Under the pieces are notes generated by a model that saw only the letters and a list, made by a program, of their open reading frames with translations, ran no database searches and was not told where the DNA came from. The position numbers were made by a program, and so were the translations under genes. 64,000 nucleotides of DNA. Origin: Vibrio gazogenes. GTDB taxonomy: Bacteria > Pseudomonadota > Gammaproteobacteria > Enterobacterales > Vibrionaceae. Position 1 is the stretch's first letter; each line of letters begins with the position of its first letter. Below are positions 35,837 to 45,742 of this stretch, piece after piece. The stretch spans positions 3,407,065-3,471,064 of the forward strand of contig NZ_CP018835.1 of assembly GCF_002196515.1 (NCBI RefSeq), in the 5' to 3' direction.

Positions 35837-36691
35837 TCAGAACTGAGGTAATTTATCGTAGCGGGAGTCTTTCAAGACATCTTTCACTCGTTTGAGGTTT
35901 TCCCTGAACCCTGAGCCGCGACGTAATGTAAACCCGGTTGCGAGCACGTCAATGACCGTCATCTGAACCACTCTGCTTGCCATCGGCATATAGACATCAG
36001 TATCTTCCGGGACGTCAAGACAGATGGAGAGTGAACTGACCTGATCGAGCGGTGAGTCTTTGGCAGTGATGGCGATGACGGTTGCACCATTCTGTTTGGC
36101 GAGATGTGCGATCTCAACCTGACTCTTCGTCCGGCCAGTATGAGAGATCAGTACAACAACATCATTATCGGTGCAATTGATACAGCTCATTCGCTGCATG
36201 ACAATATCTTCAAAACAAGAGATCGGAATATTAAAACGAATAAACTTATTCTGCGCGTCACGTGCGACCGCAGAAGATGCCCCTAAGCCAAAAAATGAGA
36301 TTCTCTTGGCTTGTGTCAGCAAATCAACGGCACGGTTAATTTGTGCAGCGTCGATGCTGTTTTTGGCAACATCAAGGCAAGCCATCGTGGATTCAAAAAT
36401 CTTATGCGTGTAAGCATCGGGGCCATCATCTTCTTCAACGTTACGGTTCACATACGGTGTCCCGTTTGCCAGACTTTGGGCAAGATGAAGTTTAAAGTCA
36501 GGAAAGCCTTTGGTATCTAAACGGCGACAGAAGCGGTTGACTGTAGGCTCACTCACATCAGCCATTTTGGCAAGGGTCGCAATACTGGAATGGATTGCAG
36601 TTTGTGGTGATGCCATGATGACTTCTGCAACTTTGCGTTCAGATTTGCTAAAATTTTCCAGGTTTTTTTGAATTTTTTCTAATGTATTCAT
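35837..36691 (-). CDS. hexR: HexR, RpiR-family regulator of central carbon metabolism
   Basis: 284 residues from ATG 36691 (MNTLEKIQKNLENFSKSERK), the usual HexR start and length; the frame could begin eight codons earlier. Winged helix HTH_6 domain (MADVSEPTVNRFCRRLDTKGF) and a SIS sugar-phosphate domain (FFGLGASSAVARDAQNKF; ISHTGRTKSQVE). Represses Entner-Doudoroff, gluconeogenic and related genes until KDPG binds. Confidence 0.93.
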   Translation of the reverse strand: MNTLEKIQKNLENFSKSERKVAEVIMASPQTAIHSSIATLAKMADVSEPTVNRFCRRLDTKGFPDFKLHLAQSLANGTPYVNRNVEEDDGPDAYTHKIFESTMACLDVAKNSIDAAQINRAVDLLTQAKRISFFGLGASSAVARDAQNKFIRFNIPISCFEDIVMQRMSCINCTDNDVVVLISHTGRTKSQVEIAHLAKQNGATVIAITAKDSPLDQVSSLSICLDVPEDTDVYMPMASRVVQMTVIDVLATGFTLRRGSGFRENLKRVKDVLKDSRYDKLPQF

Positions 36692-37016
36692 AGTGTTCAC
36701 ACGGGGAAAGAACATTTCAGGAATTCGACCTGATCACTGGCGATATCGAATCATGATACCCAAAGCATTCAACATTCATCACGAAGTGGGCATGGGAAAT
36801 GAGTATAAACGTATGCACCGGTAATTCTGTAACATTTCAGGTTATCAAATGATAAGAATATGACAGGCCTCAAACTAAATTTCATATGATCCCCTAATTT
36901 TACCGCCAAATCCGACAAAACAGTATTTATCTAAGACAAAATGATTCATTTCTTACATCAGTCAGAAATAAAATTTCAGCAGATGTGATCGGGTGACTGA
37001 AAACAGGGGATGCATA
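36692..37016. other. Intergenic region upstream of hexR
   Basis: Presumed hexR promoter. I looked for a HexR-type TGTAATTAAATTACA palindrome and found only a weak partial (TGTAACATTTCAGGTTAT). Nothing coding is evident. Confidence 0.35.
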
Positions 37017-38669
37017 TTATATGTTGCCTGACAGAATGTTTTCTGCTGAGCGTTGGATTTGGCGCAGTAATGTCGGGGCGAGCGTAGCAATATGCCGCTG
37101 CTCTTCTAAAACTGCATGTAATATATCTTTGGTGGTTAACGGGTTGGCAAGCACGACGCGGAAAACAATGGTATTGAGATGCTGCCAACGCTTGGGTGTC
37201 AGTTGCGTTCGGGAAACAAATGACTTTCCTGATTCTCTTTGTTTTTTCTGAATGAATTTTGTCAGTGCATTCAATTGTTGATTGAGTTGGGCAAGTGTAT
37301 CACCAGTGCAGTGTTGCAAGGCAAGACGTGCTTGGTGAGGAACGTAACGATAAGTCAATAAACACAACTCAGGTTCTGAAACGAGTTCAAAGTCATCCTG
37401 CTGACCAATAAGATCGGCAAAATAAGCCGCTTTTTGAATACTTTCATTGATCAGCAATTCATAACCCGCACGACTGATGATATGCATACATGCATAAACC
37501 AACATTGCCATGCCGGAGCGGGAACCTTCGAGTGTCCGGCTACCTAAATCTTTCGAGCCTTCGCGAAGAATATATTGGGCATGGTGCTCAATCGCATGGC
37601 TTGATGTGGGTGATTTAAATATCACCATTCCAGCGCCCATTGGAAGGTAGAGTTGTTTATGCGCATCGATGGTCACTGAATCGGCTTGTTCGATACCGTT
37701 TAACAGATGACGGTATTGATTCGACATCAATGTTGCACCACCCCATGCTGCATCGACATGGAAATGACACTGTTCCTGCTGACAAATTGCAGCCATTTCA
37801 GCAAGTGGGTCGATATTGCCTGTTTCCGTTGTTCCGGCGACACCGACGACTGAAAATGGCAAAATCTGTTGTTGCTTCAACCGTTGGATGGTTGCTTTTA
37901 GCTCGTCGGGTATAATTCGATTATGTTCATCCGTCGGAATGACAACTAAACCTTGCTGACCGATTCCCAGTAAATCTGCTGCTTTTTTTAACGAATAATG
38001 ACCGCGTTCTGAGACCAGAATCGCTAACCCCTCATAGCCATAATGTTGCATGGCTCGGAACAGACCTTCCTGCTCAACGCCCTGAAATGTACCCTGAGCC
38101 TTGAGCGCATTATTGCGGGCGACCCATAAGGCCGTGATATTGGCAATGGTTCCGCCTGAGCAAAATGCTCCCAGTGAATGGTTGGCACTGTGCATCCACT
38201 GCGTATAGAACTCTTCATTACCCGTATAGATCAGTCGGTGTAACATGCCGATGACTTGACGTTCGAGTGGTGTGAAGGCTTTCGAGGTTTCAATTTTGAC
38301 GAGGTTTTGGTTCAGCGCAATCATGATTTTTGACAGCGGCATCAGAAAATAGGGCAGCGCCGATGTCATATGACCGATAAAGCTGGGAGCCGATGTATGA
38401 ACCGACTGAGCGACGACTTTGTCCAGCAAATGTTGGGTATGTTCAGAGACAAATGTCGGTTGTTCCGGAATCTGTGAAGAAAGAAAATCTTGCTCAATGG
38501 TTTTCAGCGGTTTTTCTTCGGAAACGATATGCTCTCGTAAGAACTGATTGAGGTTCTGAGAGATCTCTTCTTCGATTTGGGTCAGCGTGGACCCCGGACC
38601 TTCCGGTATGGTGAAAATTCGAAGCAGGCTATCAAAATTGGCTTGCGCTGTTTTGCTTTTTACAACCAT
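37017..38669 (-). CDS. panP: PLP-dependent aspartate 1-decarboxylase PanP-like
   Basis: 550 residues of the group II decarboxylase family. PLP lysine K338 in DAHKQLYLP, Asp306 in HVDAAWGG, and His near SERGHYSLKKAA stacking on the ring. PanP makes beta-alanine from aspartate for pantothenate and CoA synthesis in vibrios that lack panD; whether panD exists here cannot be seen. Length and N-terminal extension (about 90 residues) agree with PanP rather than with glutamate decarboxylase. Confidence 0.85.
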   Translation of the reverse strand: MVVKSKTAQANFDSLLRIFTIPEGPGSTLTQIEEEISQNLNQFLREHIVSEEKPLKTIEQDFLSSQIPEQPTFVSEHTQHLLDKVVAQSVHTSAPSFIGHMTSALPYFLMPLSKIMIALNQNLVKIETSKAFTPLERQVIGMLHRLIYTGNEEFYTQWMHSANHSLGAFCSGGTIANITALWVARNNALKAQGTFQGVEQEGLFRAMQHYGYEGLAILVSERGHYSLKKAADLLGIGQQGLVVIPTDEHNRIIPDELKATIQRLKQQQILPFSVVGVAGTTETGNIDPLAEMAAICQQEQCHFHVDAAWGGATLMSNQYRHLLNGIEQADSVTIDAHKQLYLPMGAGMVIFKSPTSSHAIEHHAQYILREGSKDLGSRTLEGSRSGMAMLVYACMHIISRAGYELLINESIQKAAYFADLIGQQDDFELVSEPELCLLTYRYVPHQARLALQHCTGDTLAQLNQQLNALTKFIQKKQRESGKSFVSRTQLTPKRWQHLNTIVFRVVLANPLTTKDILHAVLEEQRHIATLAPTLLRQIQRSAENILSGNI

Positions 38670-38810
38670 AAAGCTATCAAATCGTGTCGTGGCTTATTTG
38701 GGCGGGACAATCTAAACGAAAACCTAGTGAATGTCCCGTATTAATTGATGGGCTTACCCAAACCACGACTGTCTCGATGATGGCGGTTTGGGAGGCTCAA
38801 TAATAAAAGG

Positions 38811-39737
38811 TCAAAATCCAGATAAATGAATGATCGAACGAATCTGAGATTTAAAGTCGTTATCCGATAGGTTACTTAGTTCATATAAAACTTCAGCACC
38901 AGTCGCGTTGATTTCAACCTCGTGATCGTCAATGCTTTCATCTTGCTCACGAAACAGCAATAAGTGGTAAGCAATCTTGGCGATATCAAGATAAGAGACC
39001 TCTTTGGGTTTATGTGGTCTCTCTTTGTTGGATGCCACAGAAAGAAAATCTTGATCAAATCCCCATGTTTTGAGGACATGGTAGCTAGTTCGGCTACAGC
39101 GAGATTCAAAAATACGCATGGCCAAGTCATGATCAAGGTAGTTACCTTGTTCAAGGTAGAGATGATATTCATTGAGTAGGCAGAATAACCCGATATCCGC
39201 TAATAGACCGACCAGCAAGGCCTTATCTGATTCCAGATAAGCATATTCCTGTGGATCCAGATGTTTAAATGTATTCGTGACCAAGACCATTGTTGCACAT
39301 AGTTTTCTTGAGTTGGTCGCACTCTGACGGAGGATTTGGTTACAGTCGTCGCGAAGGTTCACCGAGTACTTCAGTTGTTTCACGGCCTGTGCCGTGACAA
39401 TGTCTCTGACCCTAAAAATTCCCAGTCTTGATACAGCTGTGTTGATATCGCTATAGGCAATGCTTCTGGAATTAAAAATGACGGAATTCGCAATACGCAG
39501 GACAACTGCGGTCAAGCCTGGATCATCGATCAGACATTCTGCGACATCAGTGACAGTCGTCGTTTCATCCAAACAGAGTTTCTGGATTTCCAGTACAACC
39601 TGAGGGATCGGAGGGAGTTCTATCTTTCCGCTTCGTATAGACAGTTCAACCATTTGGGCAAATTCGGTTTCAATTGCCAGAAATAAGGCTTGTTGATCAC
39701 TCGGAAGCCAAAAAAAAGAGACGTGATTCATATTCAT
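38811..39737 (-). CDS. HDOD-domain protein
   Basis: 308 residues. HDOD core at about 35-230: IELPPIPQVVLEIQKLCLDE, then DDPGLTAVVLRIANSVIFNS and AVSRLGIFRVRDIVTAQAV. HDOD proteins act in signalling and lack full HD catalytic residues; here ADIGLFCLL stands where HD would be. No other output domain. Divergent from tfoX, as I recall for other vibrios. Confidence 0.88.
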   Translation of the reverse strand: MNMNHVSFFWLPSDQQALFLAIETEFAQMVELSIRSGKIELPPIPQVVLEIQKLCLDETTTVTDVAECLIDDPGLTAVVLRIANSVIFNSRSIAYSDINTAVSRLGIFRVRDIVTAQAVKQLKYSVNLRDDCNQILRQSATNSRKLCATMVLVTNTFKHLDPQEYAYLESDKALLVGLLADIGLFCLLNEYHLYLEQGNYLDHDLAMRIFESRCSRTSYHVLKTWGFDQDFLSVASNKERPHKPKEVSYLDIAKIAYHLLLFREQDESIDDHEVEINATGAEVLYELSNLSDNDFKSQIRSIIHLSGF

Positions 39738-39907
39738 CAGATTCGTTGCTATTTAGGTTATTTTAGCGTTGCACTGACAGCACCGCAATGAATTATCGAA
39801 GCGTTATAAAAAATATCGGTCTTAAGTTCAAATTGAGAATACACACGCATATTTATTATCTCTGCGTGATTGCTCTAGTTTTGATGGGACTCATTTCACA
39901 CCCCTTG

Positions 39908-40049
39908 CCGAGATTTTAGAAATCAATTCGTTATATCTTTTAAACCGACAATAAGACGACAGCTCGGACGTTCCCGCAATGAATCTCCGAGTTATCGCCT
40001 ATGACGTCAGCCTGAAATAAACATATAACGACTACCGAGGCTAGGGTAA
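39908..40049 (+). promoter_or_regulatory. Structured leader of tfoX
   Basis: CTCGG at 39963-39967 can pair with CCGAG at 39987-39991 in a simple hairpin, or with CCGAG at 40035-40039, which overlaps the GAGG ribosome-binding site (40037-40040); a third CCGAG is at 39908-39912. Mutually exclusive pairings would hide or free the start. In V. cholerae the tfoX leader is opened by the small RNA TfoR when chitin is present; this layout would suit that control. Bases 39738-39907 hold the divergent promoters. Confidence 0.5.
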
Positions 40050-40655
40050 ATGATAGCAACAAAATTTTTTGATTACTTAATGGAAAGAGAAAACTTTGAC
40101 ACGAAGTCAATATTTGGGGATATCGGGCTATTTTGGCAAGATGCCATGTTTGCTTTAATCAGCACCAATCATATTTATATTCGAGGAGGCGGTGTTCTGG
40201 ATGAAAAATTAAATGCGTTAAATTGCTCAAAATATGTCTTTGTTAAAAAACAAAGTATTTCTAAAGTGAATTATTATGATATTACTGAATTGTTTCAATC
40301 CGATTATCCTTATTTGGGAGAGCTGATCAGTCGTTCCAAGGCATTGGCTATTTTTCAGAAAAAGCAAAAATATGCATTATCGAACCGGCGTTTGAGAGAT
40401 TTGCCCAATTTACACTTGACTATCGAACGCATGATGAAGAAATCGGGGATTCCGGATGTTGCCACATTCTTTAAATTGGGGGCTTTGAAAACCTTTATCA
40501 AAGTCAGGCAACTGTATGGCACGACGACAGACATTAAACTGTTATGGAAATTTGTAGGAGCCATTGACGAAATTCACTGGAAACTGATCCCGGAAAAGCG
40601 CAAACAGCAGTTGTTGAATGAGTGCTGCATCCTGATGGGAATAGAGGAGGGGTAA
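40050..40655 (+). CDS. tfoX: TfoX, regulator of chitin-induced natural competence
   Basis: 201 residues: TfoX_N (FFDYLMERENFDTKSIFGDI; IYIRGGG) and TfoX_C (LSNRRLRDLPNLHLTIERM, then FFKLGALKTFIKVRQLYG). Full family length. Position between the HDOD and yfaZ-like genes is that of V. cholerae tfoX rather than tfoY. Works with CRP to switch on type IV pilus and DNA uptake genes and, in some vibrios, T6SS genes, which is pertinent to the T6SS locus in this window. Confidence 0.9.
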   Translation: MIATKFFDYLMERENFDTKSIFGDIGLFWQDAMFALISTNHIYIRGGGVLDEKLNALNCSKYVFVKKQSISKVNYYDITELFQSDYPYLGELISRSKALAIFQKKQKYALSNRRLRDLPNLHLTIERMMKKSGIPDVATFFKLGALKTFIKVRQLYGTTTDIKLLWKFVGAIDEIHWKLIPEKRKQQLLNECCILMGIEEG

Positions 40656-40661
40656 TATTGA

Positions 40662-40687
40662 ACAGCCAAGTCGCTTAACTTGGCTGT
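40662..40687 (+). terminator. Hairpin after tfoX
   Basis: ACAGCCAAGT / ACTTGGCTGT with loop CGCTTA, seven bases after the tfoX stop and between convergent genes. No T-run. Confidence 0.6.
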
Positions 40688-40720
40688 ATTAGTCATGAGT
40701 AATTAGGTCAATTGTTCAAA

Positions 40721-41269
40721 TCAGTATTTGAAGCGAGCGCTTAAGATAATTTGATCATCATATGTGTCATTAAAGCGAGCTTCAGCCGCAACCGAGAACA
40801 ATTCTGTCGAGTGGAAGCGAGCATAGGCAGCACCCAACCAGTCGTCGTCGTCATCAATGCTCAGATAGCCCACTTTGCCACCGACTTCAAGTTGTGGCCC
40901 TAACCACTGGCGAACACCCAGATTCAATTCCATGCCAGTATCGCTACCTCGGGAGTCATCGTGATCAACCATGCGGACTAACATTTCACCAGTGAAGTCA
41001 GCCCAATTGTTAATGGGAGCGTGGAAGCCTAAGCCGCCTGTCAGGTCGTAATCACCTTCAAGTTCTGAATCGACTCGTCCTATCACATGCGCATTGGGAT
41101 GAACTGACATACTAAAACCTGCGCCATAAGTATTGGGACTAATACCTATCCGAGCTTCATAGTAGTCATAACTGAAGTTGCTCATTACCGATGGACTATT
41201 TGGATCTACCGCTGCAAATGTATAACCAGAGGCTAGTAACAACACTGCTGCACTAATAATTTTACGCAT
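40721..41269 (-). CDS. YfaZ-family outer-membrane protein
   Basis: 182 residues with signal peptide MRKIISAAVLLLASGYTFA. Mature part is alternating beta-strands ending in an aromatic C-terminus (SARFKY), as outer-membrane barrels do. Resembles the YfaZ family, whose role is unknown. Convergent with tfoX. Confidence 0.75.
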   Translation of the reverse strand: MRKIISAAVLLLASGYTFAAVDPNSPSVMSNFSYDYYEARIGISPNTYGAGFSMSVHPNAHVIGRVDSELEGDYDLTGGLGFHAPINNWADFTGEMLVRMVDHDDSRGSDTGMELNLGVRQWLGPQLEVGGKVGYLSIDDDDDWLGAAYARFHSTELFSVAAEARFNDTYDDQIILSARFKY

Positions 41270-41583
41270 AACCGAACCTATCTTATTTAGAATCCCTGTA
41301 AAATGGCAGTAATTCTGCCTTCAATCAACCCTTTAACACATCATAAACCGGATGAGAGGCATAATGCTACCTTAAGAGTGTCATGCTTTTGTCGTGTGAG
41401 TGAAGCGTATTGCAAATACAATGCCATAAATGAGAGCTAAAACACATCATCATGTTGGTACACATCATCACATTGATGACGGGGGCGATAACCATTTCCA
41501 TATAAAAGTATGGGAAAGCGAATGACTATTGAAGACCATTCAATCATGTCATTTTCTCAAGGCGTCCTTAAGCGTTGTTTGAA
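41270..41583. other. Intergenic region between yfaZ-like and response regulator genes
   Basis: Contains the yfaZ promoter. Repeated ACACATCATCA units occur near 41442-41478, and an imperfect dyad TTTCCATA / TATGGGAAA at about 41494-41517. No gene seen. Confidence 0.35.
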
Positions 41584-42084
41584 TCACTCGCCAAATTCAC
41601 GACGCCGTTGTGAAAGTGCCGCAAGTATTTCCGCTGTATCCAGTATTTTCATCCAGGGGGACAGATCAGATTCGTTCTCAATCATATACTGGGTGAGTTG
41701 GTGTTTAATGGTTTGGCGAAGTGCATCACCTTGCCAAGGTTTACTGATATAAAAATCCAAACCAGCATGGTTAATCGCTTTGACGGTATCATCAAGGCCA
41801 GCTTGCCCGGTCAGGAGGACTTTACGTGCCTTGGCCGTTTGCGGATCGGCATTGAGTTCTATCAGAAATTGAATCCCAGTCTGTTCCGGCATAATGTGAT
41901 CACAAAGAATCAGTGCCAGAGGAATCTCTTGTTGTTGACAGTCAGACAAGACTTCTTTTGCTTCCGATACCGACTGGGCTGCCTCAACGACGAAATCATC
42001 TTCAAAACAGTCGAGGTCTTGGACCACGCTGTCTAAAATCTCCCGTTCGTCATCAACACAGAGGATCAAATAACGTTGATTCAT
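41584..42084 (-). CDS. Stand-alone receiver-domain response regulator
   Basis: 166 residues from ATG 42084 (MNQRYLILCVDDERE). REC domain with acid pocket DDE (11-13), phosphoacceptor D62 in LCDHIMPEQTG, Thr in LLTGQ and Lys in SKPW. After the receiver only about 40 residues follow, so no DNA-binding output. 24 bases after the histidine kinase gene; the natural partner. Signal and output unknown. Confidence 0.88.
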   Translation of the reverse strand: MNQRYLILCVDDEREILDSVVQDLDCFEDDFVVEAAQSVSEAKEVLSDCQQQEIPLALILCDHIMPEQTGIQFLIELNADPQTAKARKVLLTGQAGLDDTVKAINHAGLDFYISKPWQGDALRQTIKHQLTQYMIENESDLSPWMKILDTAEILAALSQRRREFGE

Positions 42085-42108
42085 AGTGTGCTCCTTCATC
42101 ATCACTAT

Positions 42109-44061
42109 TCATGATTGCATGTGTTTATCTATGCTCGGTTGGACGAGAGGTAGATAAACATCAATTGTTGTGCCTTCACCCACTTGTGAATTGAGCTGAA
42201 TCCAGCCTTGATGTTGTTGAATGATCTGCTGACAGACTGAAAGGCCGATCCCGAGACCAAAGTTTCCTTCTTTTTTGGTGGTAAAGTTTAGTTCAAAAAT
42301 TCTATCTTGGAGTTCAGCCGGAATACCTGTCCCATTATCGGTCACGGTCACACATAAGTAAGCGCGATGTTGGTGTTCGACCTGTCGGGTGTGTATTTCA
42401 ATCTTGCCATGGTGTTCAGGGAGCGCATCGAGTGCATTCGACAGTAGGTTGACCCAGACTTGCTGTAATGCAGTAGGTTGACCGTAAACCAATGAGTGAT
42501 CGGCATATTCTTTGATCAGTTGATATCTTTTGAGTCGGTTTTCAAAAATGACTAATGTATCTTCAATGCCCTCATGAATATTGACGGGAAGATAGCCTTC
42601 ATCATCTTTACGCGCATAACTCTTCAGGCCTTTGACCATATCTGTGATCCGCTGAGTGCAGATGAGCACGGACCGCAGCGCATGACCTGTTTTCATATAA
42701 TGTTCAAGTTGATGCACGTACGCTTTGGCATCGGTCTGGTCGGTTGTGAGCTGTTTGATGAGATCATGATCATGATCCAGTTGTAATTTGACTAATTTTT
42801 TGGCGAGGCTGCGATCCGGTAACTGATTTTCCAGCGCTTTTACCCGTTGTCTCTCTTCTGATGTTGAAAGCGGGGTGACGGTCATGGCTCGGTGCAGTAA
42901 CGCAGTTGCTTGTTCAGTCAATGCCGGTGTGTGTGTATTGAATACCCACTGAATTTGTTCGGCCAGTGTTTCAGCGCCACGTTGAATCGCTGCAACAGGG
43001 TTATTCAGTTCATGGGCGACTCCGGCTACGAGTTGGCCAAGGACGGCAAGCTTCTCTCGTTCGACTAACTGTTGCTGCGTTGCTTCCAGTGATTCGAGCG
43101 TTTTCTGTAATTCCAGCTTTGTGGTAATACTGCGTTGAAGGCGTCGGTTAAAATGACGTAAAAGTAAATTAGTGAATAGTGGCAATAGCTGACTATCGGA
43201 ATGCATTACTTTGGCAAAAACCTCTCGATCAAGCTTGATGACATGGGTTTTGGTTAGGGTGACAGCCGTTGAAAAGGAAGCCTCTCCGGTCACAAATGAC
43301 ATCCCACCGACCAGATTTCCTTTCTGATGCCGGACAACTTCGCGTTCATGACCCAGTTCATCTTGCTTAAACAGGGCAACCTCTCCTTGCGTGATAAACC
43401 AGAGAAACTGATTTTCTTCGCCTTCCCGGGTGAGCAGGTGATTTGAGGAGTATGTCCGGCACGCGTGGGTTTCATCTTTTTGCTCAAAGAAGGCATAAAG
43501 AAGGACGATCACCTTTTCTGCCAGTTCAGTGTCACTCATCTGATGATAATCATGAATAAATCCTTGGCGGAAATGTCGCATGGAATTATCCACATGAGCA
43601 CGTAAGAGTTGTTTCTGGTCAAGCACTTGACTGTAGTCTAATAAATTGTCAGATTCGGCGTCGAGAATGAATTGAGTCAGTTCTTTGTAGGCGGTTTGGT
43701 ACAATATTTGATCAGGCAGTGGCTTGGTGAGTGCGTGATCCAATCTTCCTTCATTGACGGCAGACAAAATGACCTGAATATCTTTTCCCGCGCTGATAAG
43801 CACTTTTCTGGCATCTTTGGTATGTGGTTGTTTGTCAAGCTGAATTAAGAAATCTGCGCCATTAAGTGCATCATGGTGGCAGGCGATCACTAAAGCAACA
43901 ATTTGTGAACGTTGATGAATAAAATCCAGTGTATACTGCGCGTCGCTGATAGAATCGACGCAATATAGATCGAACAGGCCAGTGAAAGGGGTCAGTTCAT
44001 GCTGATACTGTTCCACACTGATCGGGTTGTTATCTAAGCAGATAATCGCGTAGTGGTTCAC
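42109..44061 (-). CDS. Hybrid-like histidine kinase with pseudoreceiver and cNMP-binding domains
   Basis: 650 residues: receiver-like domain 1-125, cyclic-nucleotide-binding fold about 195-290 (ITQGEVALFKQDELG; GNLVGGMSFVTGEASFSTAV), short coiled coil, then kinase core with H350 (GVAHELNNP), N box LLSNALDAL, DNGTGIP and GLGIGLSV. In the receiver the aspartate is replaced: ALVIACHHDA aligns with ALILCDHIMP of the partner regulator, His62 in place of Asp62. No membrane segments, so it senses inside the cell. Confidence 0.88.
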   Translation of the reverse strand: MNHYAIICLDNNPISVEQYQHELTPFTGLFDLYCVDSISDAQYTLDFIHQRSQIVALVIACHHDALNGADFLIQLDKQPHTKDARKVLISAGKDIQVILSAVNEGRLDHALTKPLPDQILYQTAYKELTQFILDAESDNLLDYSQVLDQKQLLRAHVDNSMRHFRQGFIHDYHQMSDTELAEKVIVLLYAFFEQKDETHACRTYSSNHLLTREGEENQFLWFITQGEVALFKQDELGHEREVVRHQKGNLVGGMSFVTGEASFSTAVTLTKTHVIKLDREVFAKVMHSDSQLLPLFTNLLLRHFNRRLQRSITTKLELQKTLESLEATQQQLVEREKLAVLGQLVAGVAHELNNPVAAIQRGAETLAEQIQWVFNTHTPALTEQATALLHRAMTVTPLSTSEERQRVKALENQLPDRSLAKKLVKLQLDHDHDLIKQLTTDQTDAKAYVHQLEHYMKTGHALRSVLICTQRITDMVKGLKSYARKDDEGYLPVNIHEGIEDTLVIFENRLKRYQLIKEYADHSLVYGQPTALQQVWVNLLSNALDALPEHHGKIEIHTRQVEHQHRAYLCVTVTDNGTGIPAELQDRIFELNFTTKKEGNFGLGIGLSVCQQIIQQHQGWIQLNSQVGEGTTIDVYLPLVQPSIDKHMQS

Positions 44062-44326
44062 AATGCTCTCACGGATACAATATTTTTCTGAAACTTTACC
44101 AAGGTTTTACTGATGGGGATGAGAGCTAAGTTCTATAATGAACGGTTTATCGGTGAAAAGAAATGAAACAGTCTGGGTTGCACGATTGATGTGAATATCA
44201 TCGATAAATATGATTGAAAGTGTAAGAATAAATATTCAAATAACTTTTCTGTTCAAACGGGTGGATATCCGTTTCAAGGTTATTTGACTATGTATGATAG
44301 ACAATAAACCAAAGAGATCCTGTGTT

Positions 44327-45583
44327 ATGAATCAACTTAAAAAAGTAGCAGCAGTTGGCGGTGCGGTCTGCTTGGTGGCCTGTTGGCCATTAGTCGTCGG
44401 ACAGATAGCTGAAAGAGTATTTCAAGACAACATTGCCAATATTAAGAATCAGTTGGTGACCGCAAAAGTGCTGAATTATGACCGTGGATATCTTTCGTCA
44501 CATGTTCAAACCGAGATTCAGGTGACTGACCCAGGTTTAAAAGCCCAGATGCAGAATGATAATTTACCCACGTCATGGATTTTGAATAGTGATGTGAAAC
44601 ATGGCCTTTTTTCGATTGATGCAGTGACGCAGTTAGACAATCAGCCGGATGAGCCGCTAAAAATCGTGACTCAGACACAACTTAACGGCAATACTCATTT
44701 TGAAATCGATAGTCAGGTGGCCCATTATCAGGGCACCACGTGGTCAATGACATCGACACCGATGTCTTTATCTGGTGATGTAACCACATTAGGTGAAGTT
44801 GACTATAAACTGGATATTCCATCAGTGCAGTTTAGTCATGCCGATCTGCAAATCAATTTAACCAATCTTTATGGCAATGGTCAGGGTAAGAAAGAAAAAG
44901 GATTCTGGATTGGTTCTCAAACACTCCAAGTCGATAAAATGGTGATGTCTGATGATTCAGAACTCGGTAATTTTACTTTAGAGAAGGTTGGGTATCAGAA
45001 CACCTCATCAATGGATGCGGATCGGGCTCGATACGATACTCGTCAACAGTTCAACATTGCCAAAATTTCAGCTCAGGATGGTGTCGTCGAACACCTGAAT
45101 GTAATTTTCTCGATGGGGCAGTTAGATGTCGACAGTCTGGCGAAGATCGCGAAAATATTGGAGCACTATACCGATATCACACCGGCTGATGCGCAAAGTT
45201 TACAGCAAGCACTTGATCAATTGGTTACCAAAGGTTTCTCAATGGCGTTAGAACAGTTGGATATCGGTTTAGCACAAGGACAAATCGAGTCTAAAGTTGA
45301 TTTGAAATTGCCGGCAGAAGATATGCAAGCCACCCCACAAGACCCGCTGGAAGTTGTCAAAAAACTGACGGGGCATGTCGAAAGTCAAGTGCCTAAAGCG
45401 GTTGCTGATGCTTTCCCTGTATTGCGTCAAGGCGTCGATGAACTGGTGACCATGAAAATGATGCAGGAAAATGGTGATGCCTATCAAATGAACGCAACTG
45501 TGCAAGATGGCGACCTTGTGTTTGAAAGTGGGAAAAAAGTCCCGCTGATGGTGATATTGATGTCCGTAATGATGCAAATGTAA
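44327..45583 (+). CDS. DUF945 (YdgA-family) protein
   Basis: 418 residues from ATG 44327 (MNQLKKVAAVGGAVCLVACW). Signal/anchor at the N-terminus, with a Cys at VAC that could be lipidated. Then NYDRGYLSSHVQTEIQV and long beta-rich sequence typical of YdgA/DUF945, ending in hydrophobic VILMSVMMQM. Envelope protein of unknown role. Monocistronic, with a terminator. Confidence 0.82.
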   Translation: MNQLKKVAAVGGAVCLVACWPLVVGQIAERVFQDNIANIKNQLVTAKVLNYDRGYLSSHVQTEIQVTDPGLKAQMQNDNLPTSWILNSDVKHGLFSIDAVTQLDNQPDEPLKIVTQTQLNGNTHFEIDSQVAHYQGTTWSMTSTPMSLSGDVTTLGEVDYKLDIPSVQFSHADLQINLTNLYGNGQGKKEKGFWIGSQTLQVDKMVMSDDSELGNFTLEKVGYQNTSSMDADRARYDTRQQFNIAKISAQDGVVEHLNVIFSMGQLDVDSLAKIAKILEHYTDITPADAQSLQQALDQLVTKGFSMALEQLDIGLAQGQIESKVDLKLPAEDMQATPQDPLEVVKKLTGHVESQVPKAVADAFPVLRQGVDELVTMKMMQENGDAYQMNATVQDGDLVFESGKKVPLMVILMSVMMQM

Positions 45584-45637
45584 CCACTTTTTATCGTTCA
45601 ATCGATTTATTCCGGGTTATTTCAGCATCAGAATTCG

Positions 45638-45660
45638 AAAAGAGGCAATTTGCCTCTTTT
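45638..45660 (+). terminator. Terminator after the DUF945 gene
   Basis: AAAAGAGGCA / TGCCTCTTTT stem with a three-base loop, followed by CTGCTTTTTTTG. Confidence 0.8.
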
Positions 45661-45742
45661 CTGCTTTTTTTGTCACAGGAAAAGTGATATTAATCAAAGT
45701 CTCTATTATAAACGCATGATTGACCGTAGGAGCAACGAACCC

